DNA of 52,322 nucleotides. Origin: Treponema sp. Its GTDB lineage: Bacteria; Spirochaetota; Spirochaetia; Treponematales; Treponemataceae. Numbering within the stretch: the first letter of the stretch is position 1; the number at the start of each line of letters is the position of its first letter. The DNA lies in assembly GCA_017629095.1 (NCBI GenBank), contig JAGBXW010000091.1:1-52322 (forward strand). The letters are read 5' to 3'. The notes under the pieces are model-generated. The model did not search any database. It was not told where the DNA came from and saw nothing but the letters and a program-made list of their open reading frames with translations. Made by a program: the position numbers and the translations under genes. Shown piece by piece: positions 18,583 through 29,519 of this stretch.

Positions 18583-20166
18583 GTGAAAAAAATAAACTGG
18601 GGTATTGTGGGAGCTGGTCGAATTGCAGCTTCTTTTGCTGAAGCCTTGAAAACCTCCCCAGATTCAGTATGTTATGCAGTGGCTTCTCGTAATGATCAAC
18701 GAGGAAGAGATTTTGCTCAAAAATGGGGCTTTGAACGGGTATACAAGGATTACGATGCTTTGTTTTCTGATGAAAATGTGGATGCAGTGTATATTGCTAC
18801 TCCCCACATGAATCATGCAGCCTTGTCCATTGCCGCATTAAAGGCAGGAAAGGCGGTGCTTTGCGAAAAGGCTGCTACAGTAAACGCCCGTGAATTACAG
18901 GATGTGTATCAGGTTGTATCTGAAACAAATGGCCTCTACGTAGAAGCCCTATGGACAAAATTTAATCCCACCTTTCGCAAAGCTTTGGAATGGGTATCCA
19001 CAGGTCGCGTTGGAAAATTGAAGGCTATTTACGCTGATTTTTGTATTGCTCGAACTGCTGATCCTGTGTATTCTGATCCTGAGTATCCCATGAATCGGCT
19101 CTATGATATAAACTTAGCAGGAGGAGCCTTGCTTGATGTGGGAATCTATCCTGTTACCGCAGCTCTTTCTATGGTAGAAGCTGCTGCCCAAAATCCTGAG
19201 GATGAGAAATCACTGTATCCCGATAAAATCGAGGCTGTAGCTCGCATGACAGAAACTGGAGTGGATGCCTTTGACAGCATTTCGCTGAAAATTGGTGATG
19301 TTGTAGCAAACCTTACCTGTTCCATTGACACTGAATGTGGCTCGGTGTTAAAGGAAGCTCGTATTGTGGGAACAGAGGGAACCATTATTCTGCCTTATTT
19401 CTGGATGGCTCAGGAAGCTCAGCTTATTTCTAACCAAGAAGTTGTGGTAGAGAAATTTTCCCATCCCTTTGCAGTGAATGGCTACGAATACGAGATTGAG
19501 GAATTCTGCCACTGTATAAAAACTCGAGAATCAGGGCTTTGGGTAAAGGAATCTATGCTGCATACCCATAACCAGAGCTTACGGGTAATCCGGGTGCTAG
19601 ATGCCATTCGTGGAAAAATTGGTTTGGTGTATCCCTTTGAGAACAGTGGCTATGTAATTAAGGAGGAAACTCAAAGTCCTGTGGAAATTGCTAGCAAGGG
19701 AGTGCGATCAAAGCCCAATGAAATTACCGTGTATACTGACGGTGGTTGCTCTGGAAATCCTGGGCCTGGTGGTTGGGGCTGTGTGATTTTAGCTGATAAG
19801 GTAGAATACACTGTTTCTGGTGGAGAAGCCTTAACTACCAATAACCGCATGGAGCTTAGTGCTGCCATTGCTGCCCTTTCTGCCATTGACCAGAATCAAG
19901 AGTGGCGAGAACAGGCTATAACCGTTCACATCGATAGTCAGTATGTGAAAAACGGCATTACCTCTTGGATTCGTTCTTGGAAGAAAAATGGTTGGAAAAA
20001 CTCAGAAAAGCAGCCGGTAAAAAATCGTGATTTGTGGGAAATCCTTGACGAGTTGAATACAAAGTTGAATGTAAGCTGGAAGTGGGTAAAAGGCCATTCT
20101 GGCAACAAGTACAATGACTTATGCGATTCCCTAGCTACAAAGGAAGCTGCAAAATATAGCAGATAA
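18583..20166 (+). CDS. Fusion of a Gfo/Idh/MocA-family oxidoreductase with RNase HI
   Basis: A 527-residue protein of two unrelated enzymes. Residues 1-340 form an NAD(P)-dependent Gfo/Idh/MocA oxidoreductase: GIVGAGRIA (7-15) binds the dinucleotide, Glu95-Lys96 is the EK catalytic motif, and GGALLDVGIYP is the family's second-domain signature. After a 40-residue linker (about 341-381), residues 382-527 form a complete RNase HI with Asp386 (YTDGGCSGNPGPGGWG), Glu424 (NRMELSA), Asp451 (HIDSQYV) and Asp515 (NDLCDSLA), plus the KGHSGN histidine loop. RNase HI removes RNA from RNA-DNA hybrids. The start is GTG with GTGGAG six bases before it. No stop or ATG lies in the linker, but an AAGGAGG at 19660-19666 and GTG codons at 19681 and 19702 might allow separate translation of the RNase part. 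Confidence 0.9.
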   Translation: MKKINWGIVGAGRIAASFAEALKTSPDSVCYAVASRNDQRGRDFAQKWGFERVYKDYDALFSDENVDAVYIATPHMNHAALSIAALKAGKAVLCEKAATVNARELQDVYQVVSETNGLYVEALWTKFNPTFRKALEWVSTGRVGKLKAIYADFCIARTADPVYSDPEYPMNRLYDINLAGGALLDVGIYPVTAALSMVEAAAQNPEDEKSLYPDKIEAVARMTETGVDAFDSISLKIGDVVANLTCSIDTECGSVLKEARIVGTEGTIILPYFWMAQEAQLISNQEVVVEKFSHPFAVNGYEYEIEEFCHCIKTRESGLWVKESMLHTHNQSLRVIRVLDAIRGKIGLVYPFENSGYVIKEETQSPVEIASKGVRSKPNEITVYTDGGCSGNPGPGGWGCVILADKVEYTVSGGEALTTNNRMELSAAIAALSAIDQNQEWREQAITVHIDSQYVKNGITSWIRSWKKNGWKNSEKQPVKNRDLWEILDELNTKLNVSWKWVKGHSGNKYNDLCDSLATKEAAKYSR

Positions 20167-20181
20167 ATCCCTTTAAAACGG

Positions 20182-20250
20182 AAAAGCCAGCATCCAGGTG
20201 GAGGAAACTCCACATGAAGTGTGCTTCATCAAGGTGCTGGCTTTTGTTTT
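20182..20250 (+). terminator. Terminator with a predicted three-way-junction fold
   Basis: Outer arms AAAGCCAGCA / TGCTGGCTTT close two inner hairpins placed side by side: GTGGAG-GAAA-CTCCAC (GNRA tetraloop, 20198-20213) and ATGAAG-TGTG-CTTCAT (20214-20229). A T-rich tract (TTTTGTTTT) follows on the plus strand. It ends the fusion gene; the amino-acid binding-protein gene converges from the right. Confidence 0.75.
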
Positions 20251-20296
20251 ATTGTAGGGCTAGCCTAATTCCTGTGACTCAGGGCTACCTCTTTAA

Positions 20297-21136
20297 TTAC
20301 TGTGAGTCAGCGAGAAGGTTTGCTTCACCTACGAACTGGTTGATCTTGTCTTCTGCTACCAAGCGGGCAATAGTTGCATTGATGGCAGCTACAAGGTCTG
20401 CACTGTTCTTCTTAACGGCAACAGCGGAACCACCCTCGTTGTCCAAGAAGGAGTAGGAAGCCAGAACCAAGTCGGGGTTGCGCTTTACGTAGGCATCGGC
20501 TACAGGAAGCTCAGCAATTACAGCTTCAATCTTGTTGTTCTTTACTTCCATAATCAAGTCAGGCAATGCTCCCAATTCCTTAATCTGGGGATGGTTTTCA
20601 TCCAAGGCAGCTCCAGTTACACCCTTAATCTGTTCCTTGGCAATACCAACCTGAATTGCACCGCGCTGGGCACCGATAACTACATCCTTGAGGGAAGCTG
20701 CATCTGCACCATATTTTGCTTCATCAGCAACACGGATAACAGCACCGTGTACAGCCTGATAGTAGATGTCGGAGAAATCTACGTTCTGGCGGCGCTCCTC
20801 GGTGGGAGTCATTCCAGAAATAACCATGTCTACGTTACCAGAAACAAGAGCTGCCAAAAGTCCGTCAAAGCTCATGTCTTTAATTTCTAGCTCAACACCC
20901 AAATCCTTGGCAATTTCCTTGGCCAATTCAATGTCAAAACCTACAATGGTGTCTTTGCCATCAACCAGGGCGTGGAATTCATAGGGAGGATAGTCGGCAG
21001 AAGTTCCCAGGATAATCTTTCCTGATGCCTTGATTTTTTCCAATGAGGATTCAGTCTTTGAATCCTTTGCTCCACCAGCCACAACAGGGAAAAGTACCAT
21101 AAGGGTGGCGAGAATAGCCAATGTTCTTTTAAGCAT
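20297..21136 (-). CDS. Amino-acid ABC transporter substrate-binding protein
   Basis: A 279-residue periplasmic binding protein of the polar amino-acid (SBP_bac_3) family. It has an N-terminal signal peptide (MLKRTLAILATLMVLFPVVAGG), then GKIILGTSADYPPYEFH, GFDIELAKEIAKDLGVELEIKDMSFDGLLAALVSGNVDMVISGMTPTEERRQNVDFSDIYY and the later lobe GAQRGAIQVGIA. No cysteine follows the signal segment, so it is not an obvious lipoprotein even though many spirochaetal binding proteins are. The start was placed at the ATG with GGAGG seven bases before it. No permease or ATPase gene is adjacent in this window. Confidence 0.92.
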   Translation of the reverse strand: MLKRTLAILATLMVLFPVVAGGAKDSKTESSLEKIKASGKIILGTSADYPPYEFHALVDGKDTIVGFDIELAKEIAKDLGVELEIKDMSFDGLLAALVSGNVDMVISGMTPTEERRQNVDFSDIYYQAVHGAVIRVADEAKYGADAASLKDVVIGAQRGAIQVGIAKEQIKGVTGAALDENHPQIKELGALPDLIMEVKNNKIEAVIAELPVADAYVKRNPDLVLASYSFLDNEGGSAVAVKKNSADLVAAINATIARLVAEDKINQFVGEANLLADSQ

Positions 21137-21226
21137 TATAATGCCTCCAAAATATAAATATGAAGATAGTATACCGATATGGTGTTTCTTTGCAAAGTCC
21201 AACTAAAAGGATTTTATTTGGGCAGG

Positions 21227-21271
21227 ATTAAAAAAGGTGATGACTAGCAAATGTCTCAGCCATCACCTTTT
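21227..21271 (-). terminator. Terminator of the perR-katG operon
   Basis: Perfect arms AAAAGGTGATG / CATCACCTTTT with an 18-base loop, followed on the minus strand by further T residues (TTTTTTAATCC). It lies about 50 bases past katG and beyond the duplicated katG tail. Confidence 0.85.
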
Positions 21272-21275
21272 CGTT

Positions 21276-21303
21276 ACAATTATTTTACATCAAATTGGTC
21301 GGG
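21276..21303 (-). repeat. Duplicated 3' tail of katG (remnant)
   Basis: Read on the minus strand this segment encodes PDQFDVK followed by TAA and the bases AATAATTGTA, closely matching the last codons and trailing bases of the intact katG 43 bases upstream (ADRFDIK, TAA, AATAATTGTA; 21319-21346). The remnant has several substitutions, so it is an old partial copy or the end of a second katG allele. Confidence 0.6.
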
Positions 21304-21322
21304 GCCGACCTCCGAAGTACAA

Positions 21323-23551
<2,229 letters not shown>

Positions 23552-23578
23552 TCATTCCTCCCTATGGGTAATTTTATG

Positions 23579-24010
23579 TCAAAGGCAGTCTGGACAGACA
23601 CCTTTGAAATACACATCTTTTTGCTTGATTAGAAACTGATTTAAACCGCTGAAGCCAGCATTATTCAGATCTATGTCAAAATTATAGATTTTTCCGCACT
23701 GCTCACATTTGAAATGGCCGTGGAAATCCGTAATGATGTCATAGCGAGCCTCGTTATTTTCTATTTGTAATTCCTTTACTACCCCAATTTCTACTAGAGT
23801 TTTTAAAGTGTTGTAGACTGTGGCCTTGGAAAGGGTTGGAATTTCTTCCACGAGGCTGAGGTAAATTTGTTCCACTGTGGGATGACAATGATGGGAAGAA
23901 AGGTATTCCAACACTTTAAGCCGTTGGTGAGAAAGGCTGAGCCCTTTTTCTTTGAGAACTGCTTTTAAGTCCTCCAGCAAAGGCATGGTATATTTTGTTT
24001 CATGTACCAT
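23579..24010 (-). CDS. perR: Fur-family peroxide-type regulator (PerR-like)
   Basis: A 143-residue Fur-family protein. The winged helix (20-85) includes HPTVEQIYLSL and SKATVYNTLKTL. The structural zinc site is Cys102, Cys105, Cys139, Cys142 (CEQC and CPDC). By hand alignment the PerR sensing ligands are His43, Asp91, His97 and His99, while the fifth, an aspartate in Bacillus PerR, is Asn110. The last point is unusual and could alter metal choice. The start was set at ATG (24008-24010) with AAAGGA eight bases before it; a TTG lies one codon upstream. It shares an operon with katG, 30 bases apart, and a PerR-box-like palindrome lies 50-85 bases upstream. Confidence 0.88.
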   Translation of the reverse strand: MVHETKYTMPLLEDLKAVLKEKGLSLSHQRLKVLEYLSSHHCHPTVEQIYLSLVEEIPTLSKATVYNTLKTLVEIGVVKELQIENNEARYDIITDFHGHFKCEQCGKIYNFDIDLNNAGFSGLNQFLIKQKDVYFKGVCPDCL

Positions 24011-24062
24011 CAATTTATTCCTTTTACAAATAATAATTTAAGTATAGTAGAAATGCTTATCG

Positions 24063-24095
24063 AATATCAAACTATAACTATTATAATTTGATATT
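24063..24095. promoter_or_regulatory. PerR-box-like operator inside an extended palindrome
   Basis: A 15-base core at 24072-24086, CTATAACTATTATAA, matches the known PerR box (TTATAATTATTATAA) at 13 positions. It is flanked by perfect 9-base arms AATATCAAA / TTTGATATT, making a 33-base operator. It lies upstream of perR-katG. A weaker half-match occurs at 24139-24150. Confidence 0.65.
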
Positions 24096-24154
24096 TATTA
24101 TTAAATAATAATTATAAATTATTTCGTCTATAAAGAAATTATAATTATTTATCA

Positions 24155-24288
24155 AGAAAAAAATATTTATTTATCAATTTTTCATATTGAAGATAAAACT
24201 AAATCCCATAAAACTATAGGAATATTTATTGAAAAAGATGTACAAGATGAGAAAATACTTGATTAAGTGTGGTACGTGCCAGTTCTAA
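24155..24288 (+). pseudogene. Decayed duplicate of the oppB leader and first codons
   Basis: Bases 24155-24267 match the leader and first seven codons of the oppB gene (49784-49897) at roughly 85% by eye, with one single-base indel. The copied start reads MRKYLIK, against MGKYLIK in oppB; similarity stops there and the frame ends after 13 codons. It is therefore a truncated copy of an opp promoter-gene junction, next to the perR-katG operator region. Confidence 0.75.
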
Positions 24289-24773
24289 ATAAAACTACTT
24301 GTTGCGTAAAAGAGTAGGCACACTTCATTGTCATGGGGGGGGCATCAAGTTTTGCGTTGCAAAACTTGCAACAAAACTTACATAGCTTCAAACATGCTCC
24401 CTCGTTTCAGCTCCATCTGTGGCGGGGGGGGGCTTTGTATCCAGTCCCTAGAACCAGCTAAGTACTTTTGCGGGGCAAGGCGTGCAAGCACGCACCGAGA
24501 CTCGCTAAAATTGCTCAATGTATTGCGATTTTCCGGCTTGCAGCTGTCGCTCCCTATCTACCCACTCTACGAACAGTAGACCGTGAAATTGAAGCCTACC
24601 CCAGTAGCCTCAGATAAAGTGGAGGGGCCGCCAATGGGGCCTGCCAGCGCCGCCCTCTGAGCGAAGCGAAGCGTAAGGCGAGGGTGGGCTATTGGTGAGC
24701 CCCGTCAGTGTAGATGAGACTGTTGTGATGGAATTGGGATTCAGTCTTCAGGGGTGATGTTCGTGAAAGAAAC
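24289..24773. other. Gene-poor interval with two long G tracts
   Basis: No supported gene. It contains G8 at 24335-24342 and G9 at 24424-24432, both unusual in this AT-leaning sequence, and an imperfect palindrome around 24347-24381 built from AAGTTTTG, GTTGCAA, TTGCAAC and CAAAACTT. A GC-rich repeat copy sits at 24652-24691. An 83-codon plus-strand frame crosses both G tracts but has no Shine-Dalgarno and no recognisable domain. Confidence 0.6.
24652..24691 (-). repeat. GC-rich dispersed repeat, copy 2
   Basis: On the minus strand it carries TAGCCCACC, CGCCTTACGCTTC and CTCAGAGGGC in the same order as copy 1 at 7450-7499, with a shorter middle part. Confidence 0.65.
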
Positions 24774-24802
24774 TTGACCACTTGCCCTAATACAAGTAGA
24801 AT
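24774..24802 (+). promoter_or_regulatory. Promoter of the ilvD-ilvB-dapL operon
   Basis: -35 TTGACC (24774-24779), 17-base spacer, -10 TAGAAT (24797-24802). The leader of about 35 bases is too short for an attenuator or T-box, and none is seen. Confidence 0.7.
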
Positions 24803-24843
24803 ATCTTCAAATATACTTCAAAGAATTAAGTGAGGTTACTGAC

Positions 24844-26538
24844 ATGAGAAGTGATAATGCAAAGAAAGGGATTGCAAGAGCCCCCCATCGCTCCTTGTTT
24901 AGAGCCATGGGATATACTGACGAAGAACTGGAACGCCCATTAGTTGGTGTGTGCTGTGCCCAGAACGAAATTATTCCCGGCCACATTTATCTTGATAAAA
25001 TCGGTGAGGCCGTTAAGGCTGGAATCCGCATGGCTGGTGGAACTCCCATCGAATTTCCTGCCATTGGTGTGTGCGACGGTATCGCCATGGGTCACGAGGG
25101 AATGCGCTATTCCTTGGTAACACGAGAACTTATCGCCGACTCCATCGAGTGTGTTGCCCGTGGCCATCAGTTCGACGCCCTAGTGCTGATTCCCAACTGC
25201 GACAAGGTTGTGCCCGGTATGTTGATGGCCGCTGGTCGCTTGGATTTGCCCACGGTACTTGTTTCTGGTGGCCCCATGATGCCTGGTAAATTGCCTGGTG
25301 CCGACTGTTGCCACGAGGGAAATCCCTACGGTGGCCGCCACTTAAGTCTTTCTGATATGTTCGAGGCTGTTGGTGCCGTTACTGCGGGAAAAATCACTGA
25401 GGAACAGCTGTGTGAGCTGGAGCATAATGCCTGTCCTGGTTGTGGCTCTTGCTCTGGTATGTTTACTGCCAACAGTATGAACTGTGTTACTGAGGTTTTG
25501 GGTATGGGCTTACCTGGTAATGGAACAATTCCTGCTATTTCTGGTGCTCGCATCGCCTTGGCCAAACACGCTGGTATGGCTGTTATGAAGATGCTGGAAA
25601 AAGGCATTACTGCCCGCCAAATCATGAACCAAAAGGCCTTTGAAAATGCCCTTGCTGCCGACATGGCTCTTGGTTGTAGCTCCAACACTGTGCTGCACCT
25701 TCCTGCCATTGCCCACGAGGCTGGAGTCAAGATGGACCTCCACCTCATCAACGAGATTTCTGAAAAGACTCCCAACCTCTGTCACCTTGCTCCTGCTGGT
25801 CACAGCTTTATGAGCGACTTGGACGAAGCTGGTGGTGTTTCCGCTGTTTTGGCAGAGCTGGCCAAGAAGAATCTGATTCACACTGACTTAATGACTGTCA
25901 CAGGAAAGACTGTGGGTGAGAACATTGCAGGTGTTCGCAATAGAAATACTGAGGTGTTGCGCCCTATTGAAAATCCTTATTCAACCTCTGGTGGAATTGC
26001 CATCCTCTTTGGAAACATCGCTCCTCGTGGAACCGTTGTAAAGCGATCTGCCTGTGCCCCAGAGCTTATGAATCACACTGGTCCTGCCCGTGTCTTTAAC
26101 TCCGAAGAAGAATGTTTCCAGGCTGTACAGGAGAGAAAAATCAACAAAGGTGACGTAGTAGTTGTCCGCTACGAAGGCCCAAAGGGTGGCCCCGGTATGC
26201 GTGAAATGCTTTCTGTTACCGCCGCCTTGGCAGGACAGGGGATGGACAAGGATGTGGCCCTCATTACTGACGGTCGCTTCTCTGGTGCAACTCGTGGTGC
26301 TTCTCTTGGACACTGTTCTCCTGAAGCTGCTGACGGTGGTCCCATCGCCTTAGTTCAGGAAGGTGACATGATTACCTTGGATATCAACAATTACAAGATT
26401 ACCTTGGAGGTTTCTGATGAAGAGCTTGCCGCTCGTCGTGCCGCTTGGGTTTGTCCTCCTCCCAAGGTAACGGATGGCTATCTTGCTCGCTATGCTAAAC
26501 TTGTTTCCTCCGCTGACCAAGGAGCTATATTGCAATGA
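24844..26538 (+). CDS. ilvD: Dihydroxy-acid dehydratase
   Basis: A 564-residue iron-sulphur dehydratase of the IlvD/Edd family, catalysing the third step of valine/isoleucine synthesis. The cluster cysteines are visible in [10 protein letters not shown] (Cys119) and [18 protein letters not shown] (197-214). C-terminal signatures [12 protein letters not shown] and [31 protein letters not shown] are intact. The start is preceded by GTGAGG nine bases upstream. The stop overlaps the ilvB start (ATGA), so the operon is tightly coupled. In anaerobes such clusters are oxygen-labile, which gives meaning to a nearby katG. Confidence 0.97.
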   Translation: MRSDNAKKGIARAPHRSLFRAMGYTDEELERPLVGVCCAQNEIIPGHIYLDKIGEAVKAGIRMAGGTPIEFPAIGVCDGIAMGHEGMRYSLVTRELIADSIECVARGHQFDALVLIPNCDKVVPGMLMAAGRLDLPTVLVSGGPMMPGKLPGADCCHEGNPYGGRHLSLSDMFEAVGAVTAGKITEEQLCELEHNACPGCGSCSGMFTANSMNCVTEVLGMGLPGNGTIPAISGARIALAKHAGMAVMKMLEKGITARQIMNQKAFENALAADMALGCSSNTVLHLPAIAHEAGVKMDLHLINEISEKTPNLCHLAPAGHSFMSDLDEAGGVSAVLAELAKKNLIHTDLMTVTGKTVGENIAGVRNRNTEVLRPIENPYSTSGGIAILFGNIAPRGTVVKRSACAPELMNHTGPARVFNSEEECFQAVQERKINKGDVVVVRYEGPKGGPGMREMLSVTAALAGQGMDKDVALITDGRFSGATRGASLGHCSPEAADGGPIALVQEGDMITLDINNYKITLEVSDEELAARRAAWVCPPPKVTDGYLARYAKLVSSADQGAILQ

Positions 26539-28244
26539 AATACACAGGTGCCAGAATCGTTATAGAATGTCTGGTGGAGCAGGGGGTAGACATGGTTTTT
26601 GGCTACCCCGGCGGTGCCATCTTGAATGTCTACGACGAACTGTACAAAAATAGTGATCGAATCCGACACATCCTCACCGCCCACGAGCAGGGGGCGGCCC
26701 ACGCTGCTGACGGATATAGCCGTTCCACAGGAAAGGTTGGCGTGGTTATGGCTACTAGTGGACCTGGTGCTACAAACTTAGTAACAGGTATCGCCACCGC
26801 CTACATGGATTCTATTCCTATGGTGGCCATTACCTGTAACGTCACCACACCGCTTTTAGGTAAGGATAGCTTTCAGGAAATTGATATCACTGGTATCACT
26901 ATGCCAGTAACAAAGCATAATTATATTGTCCGTAGCGTAAATGAACTAGCAGACACCATCCGAGAAGCCTTTCTTGTGGCTCAAAATGGTCGTCCTGGTC
27001 CTGTTTTGGTGGATATTCCCAAGGATATTACTGCAGCTATTGCTGAGTACAATCCTCCTTCAGTTGACTTGCTCTGTGAGGATCACACCTCCTTGGCACG
27101 AGCTAGTATTCGTCGTGTTACAAAGATTATGTCGCCCTCAGATAAAGAGGTGCAAGATATTGCTGCTGTTATCAATGAATCCCAGCGCCCATTCCTCTAT
27201 GTTGGTGGTGGTGTAGTCATCGACAATGCTTGCCAAGAGCTGAAAATCTTAGCTGAACGGCGAAATATTCCTGTTGCCACAAGTCTCATGGGAAAGTCAG
27301 CCTTTCCTTCAAAGCATCCCTTGTGTTGTGGCATGATTGGTATGCATGGAACAAAGGCTGCCAACATGGGAGCCAACAAATCCGACTTGGTGATTGCCAT
27401 TGGAGCCCGTTTCTCCGACCGAGTAATTTCCGACTCCACCAAATTTGCCCGCAATAGCAAGATTCTTCATATTGATATTGATCCTGCTGAAATCAACAAA
27501 AATATTGCTACTCACTATTCCTTGGTGGGTTCTGTGAAGGAATTGCTTACTCGTCTTCTTCCATTGATTGAAGAGCGAGCTGAGTCTGGCTGGAACCAGG
27601 AGATTGCCCAGTGGAAGCAGCATATTCCTGCCATGTATTCTAAGAAAACAAGCCTTCATCCCAAGTTTGCCTTTGAATACATCCACGAAAAACTGGGGGA
27701 TGACACCATCATCACCACTGAAGTCGGCCAGCATCAAATGTGGGCTGCTCAGTTTTATCCCTTCTCTAAGCCACGAACCTTCCTTACCAGTGGTGGTCTA
27801 GGAACCATGGGCTACGGAACGGGAGCTGCCATTGGTGCTCAGCTAGCAAATCCTCATAAGCGGGTCGTACATATTGCTGGTGACGGTTCCTTCCGCATGA
27901 ACTGTAACGAGTTGGCTACCATCAGTCATTATCAGGTGCCTGTAATCATTGTTTTGGTAAATAACGGTACTTTGGGTATGGTGCGTCAGTGGCAAAACTT
28001 GTTCTATGACAAGCGATATTCTGAAACCACCTTGGATTTTGGCCCTGATTTTGTGCTGTTGGCTCAAGCCTACGGCATTATAGGTGAGCGTGCCACTAAC
28101 GAAGAAGAATTTAAGGCTGCCTTTAACCGAGCCGTAGAATCTGGTAAGGCTGCTATTATCGATTGTTCCATGAGTATTGATGAAATGGTTCTGCCCATGG
28201 TTCCCGCCGGCAAGCCCATTGATGAGCTTTTGCTGGACGTTTAA
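26535..28244 (+). CDS. ilvB: Acetolactate synthase, large catalytic subunit
   Basis: A 569-residue thiamine-diphosphate enzyme making acetolactate/acetohydroxybutyrate. The N-terminal site [15 protein letters not shown] and [15 protein letters not shown] (with the activating glutamate), the central FAD-type domain ([32 protein letters not shown]) and the C-terminal TPP motif [39 protein letters not shown] are complete. The usual regulatory subunit IlvN/IlvH is not next to it: dapL follows 18 bases after. Feedback control by valine therefore depends on a subunit elsewhere, or is absent. Confidence 0.96.
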   Translation: MKYTGARIVIECLVEQGVDMVFGYPGGAILNVYDELYKNSDRIRHILTAHEQGAAHAADGYSRSTGKVGVVMATSGPGATNLVTGIATAYMDSIPMVAITCNVTTPLLGKDSFQEIDITGITMPVTKHNYIVRSVNELADTIREAFLVAQNGRPGPVLVDIPKDITAAIAEYNPPSVDLLCEDHTSLARASIRRVTKIMSPSDKEVQDIAAVINESQRPFLYVGGGVVIDNACQELKILAERRNIPVATSLMGKSAFPSKHPLCCGMIGMHGTKAANMGANKSDLVIAIGARFSDRVISDSTKFARNSKILHIDIDPAEINKNIATHYSLVGSVKELLTRLLPLIEERAESGWNQEIAQWKQHIPAMYSKKTSLHPKFAFEYIHEKLGDDTIITTEVGQHQMWAAQFYPFSKPRTFLTSGGLGTMGYGTGAAIGAQLANPHKRVVHIAGDGSFRMNCNELATISHYQVPVIIVLVNNGTLGMVRQWQNLFYDKRYSETTLDFGPDFVLLAQAYGIIGERATNEEEFKAAFNRAVESGKAAIIDCSMSIDEMVLPMVPAGKPIDELLLDV

Positions 28245-28262
28245 TTTTACGGAGAAAATATT

Positions 28263-29495
28263 ATGATTGAAAGAAATCCTGCTTTTGACAACTTGGCTGC
28301 CGGCTATCTTTTCCCAGAAATTGGTAAGCGTCGTCGTGCTTATGCTGCAGCCCACCCCGATGCCAAGATTATTAGCCTTGGTATCGGTAACACCACAGAG
28401 CCCTTGACTCCCCACATTGCTGCTGCCATGGCAGATTATGCCAAGGGATTGGGAACTGTTGCTGGATATAGCGGCTATGGTGACGACAGTGCTGGAGAGC
28501 CTCCTTTGCGAGAAAAAATCGCTTCCGTGCTGTACGATGGAATGATCGAAGCAGATGAAGTATTTGTTTCTGATGGTGCCAAGTGTGACGTTGGTCGTAT
28601 TCAGCAACTTTTTGGTGCCAATGTTTCCGTGGCAGTGCAAGATCCCGCTTATCCTGTGTATGTAGATGGCTCTGTTATGGTAGGAGCTGCAGGCAAAACT
28701 CCTGCTACCGAAGCTGGCTATCAGGACATTGTGTACATGCCCTGTTTGCCTGAGAACGACTTCTTCCCAGATTTATCCGTGGTTAAGCCCAATAGTCTCA
28801 TCTATTTCTGCTCTCCCAATAATCCCACGGGAGCAGTGGCCACCAAGGAGCAGCTTCAGCAGCTGGTGGACTTTGCCAAGAAAAATGGCTGTATCATCAT
28901 CTTTGACTCAGCTTATTCAGCCTTTATCCGGGACGAAAATCTTCCCAAGACAATCTTTCAGATTGAAGGGGCCAAGGAATGTTCTATCGAAATTAACTCC
29001 TTCTCCAAGCCTGCTGGTTTTACTGGTGTGCGTCTTGGCTGGAGCATCGTTCCCAAGGCTCTCAAGTTTGCTGATGGTACTCCCGTTCAGGCTTTGTGGT
29101 CACGTCTTATCAATACCTTCTTCAATGGTGCTTCCAATATTGCTCAAGCTGGTGGTCTTGCTGCCTTGGATCCAGAGGGGGTACAAGAAATGCGTCAGCT
29201 CACTGACTTTTATCTTGAAAATGCAGCCCTTATCAAAAAGGCCTTGGAAGGAGAAAACTTCCGTGCCGCTGGTGTAGAAGTTTACGGCCAGGGAAATGCT
29301 CCCTACCTGTGGGTTCGCTTTCCTGGCAAGAAGAGCTGGGACATGTTCGACAAGATTCTTGACGAGTGTCATGTTGTAACCACACCTGGCTCAGGTTTTG
29401 GTCCTGCGGGAGAAAGCTTTATCCGTTTTAGCTCCTTTGGTCACAGAGAAGCGGTGGAAGAAGCCTGTCGTCGCTTGGCAAACTTAAAACTCTAG
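28263..29495 (+). CDS. dapL: LL-diaminopimelate aminotransferase
   Basis: A 410-residue PLP aminotransferase of the DapL type, converting tetrahydrodipicolinate directly to LL-diaminopimelate for cell wall and lysine. Family marks: IISLGIGNTTEPL, YSGYGDDSAGEPPLREKIA, DPAYPVYVDGSVM, the CSPNNPTGAV substrate loop, and NSFSKPAGFTGVRLGW with PLP lysine Lys249. DapL is used by spirochaetes, chlamydiae, cyanobacteria and plants. It follows ilvB with an ACGGAG Shine-Dalgarno and ends at a hairpin, closing the operon. Both routes start from pyruvate or related keto acids, which may explain the grouping. Confidence 0.94.
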   Translation: MIERNPAFDNLAAGYLFPEIGKRRRAYAAAHPDAKIISLGIGNTTEPLTPHIAAAMADYAKGLGTVAGYSGYGDDSAGEPPLREKIASVLYDGMIEADEVFVSDGAKCDVGRIQQLFGANVSVAVQDPAYPVYVDGSVMVGAAGKTPATEAGYQDIVYMPCLPENDFFPDLSVVKPNSLIYFCSPNNPTGAVATKEQLQQLVDFAKKNGCIIIFDSAYSAFIRDENLPKTIFQIEGAKECSIEINSFSKPAGFTGVRLGWSIVPKALKFADGTPVQALWSRLINTFFNGASNIAQAGGLAALDPEGVQEMRQLTDFYLENAALIKKALEGENFRAAGVEVYGQGNAPYLWVRFPGKKSWDMFDKILDECHVVTTPGSGFGPAGESFIRFSSFGHREAVEEACRRLANLKL

Positions 29496-29519
29496 GCTCA
29501 GAGTCTGTTTAAAATGAAA

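Noticed and set aside
19660..19704. A separate rnhA gene starting within the fusion
   Set aside because: The AAGGAGG is 14 bases or more from the candidate GTG codons, too far for a typical start, so the single fused gene is preferred; the possibility is kept as part of the fusion finding.
24328..24579. An 83-codon frame spanning both G tracts
   Set aside because: It has no ribosome site or recognised domain, and depends on the exact length of two homopolymers; listed only as part of a gene-poor interval.
24700..24843. T-box, leader peptide or riboswitch before ilvD
   Set aside because: The predicted leader is about 35 bases, with no attenuator pair or T-box motif.
27843..28640. A 265-codon minus-strand frame across the ilvB-dapL junction
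   Set aside because: It runs antisense through two confidently identified genes and has no expression signals.
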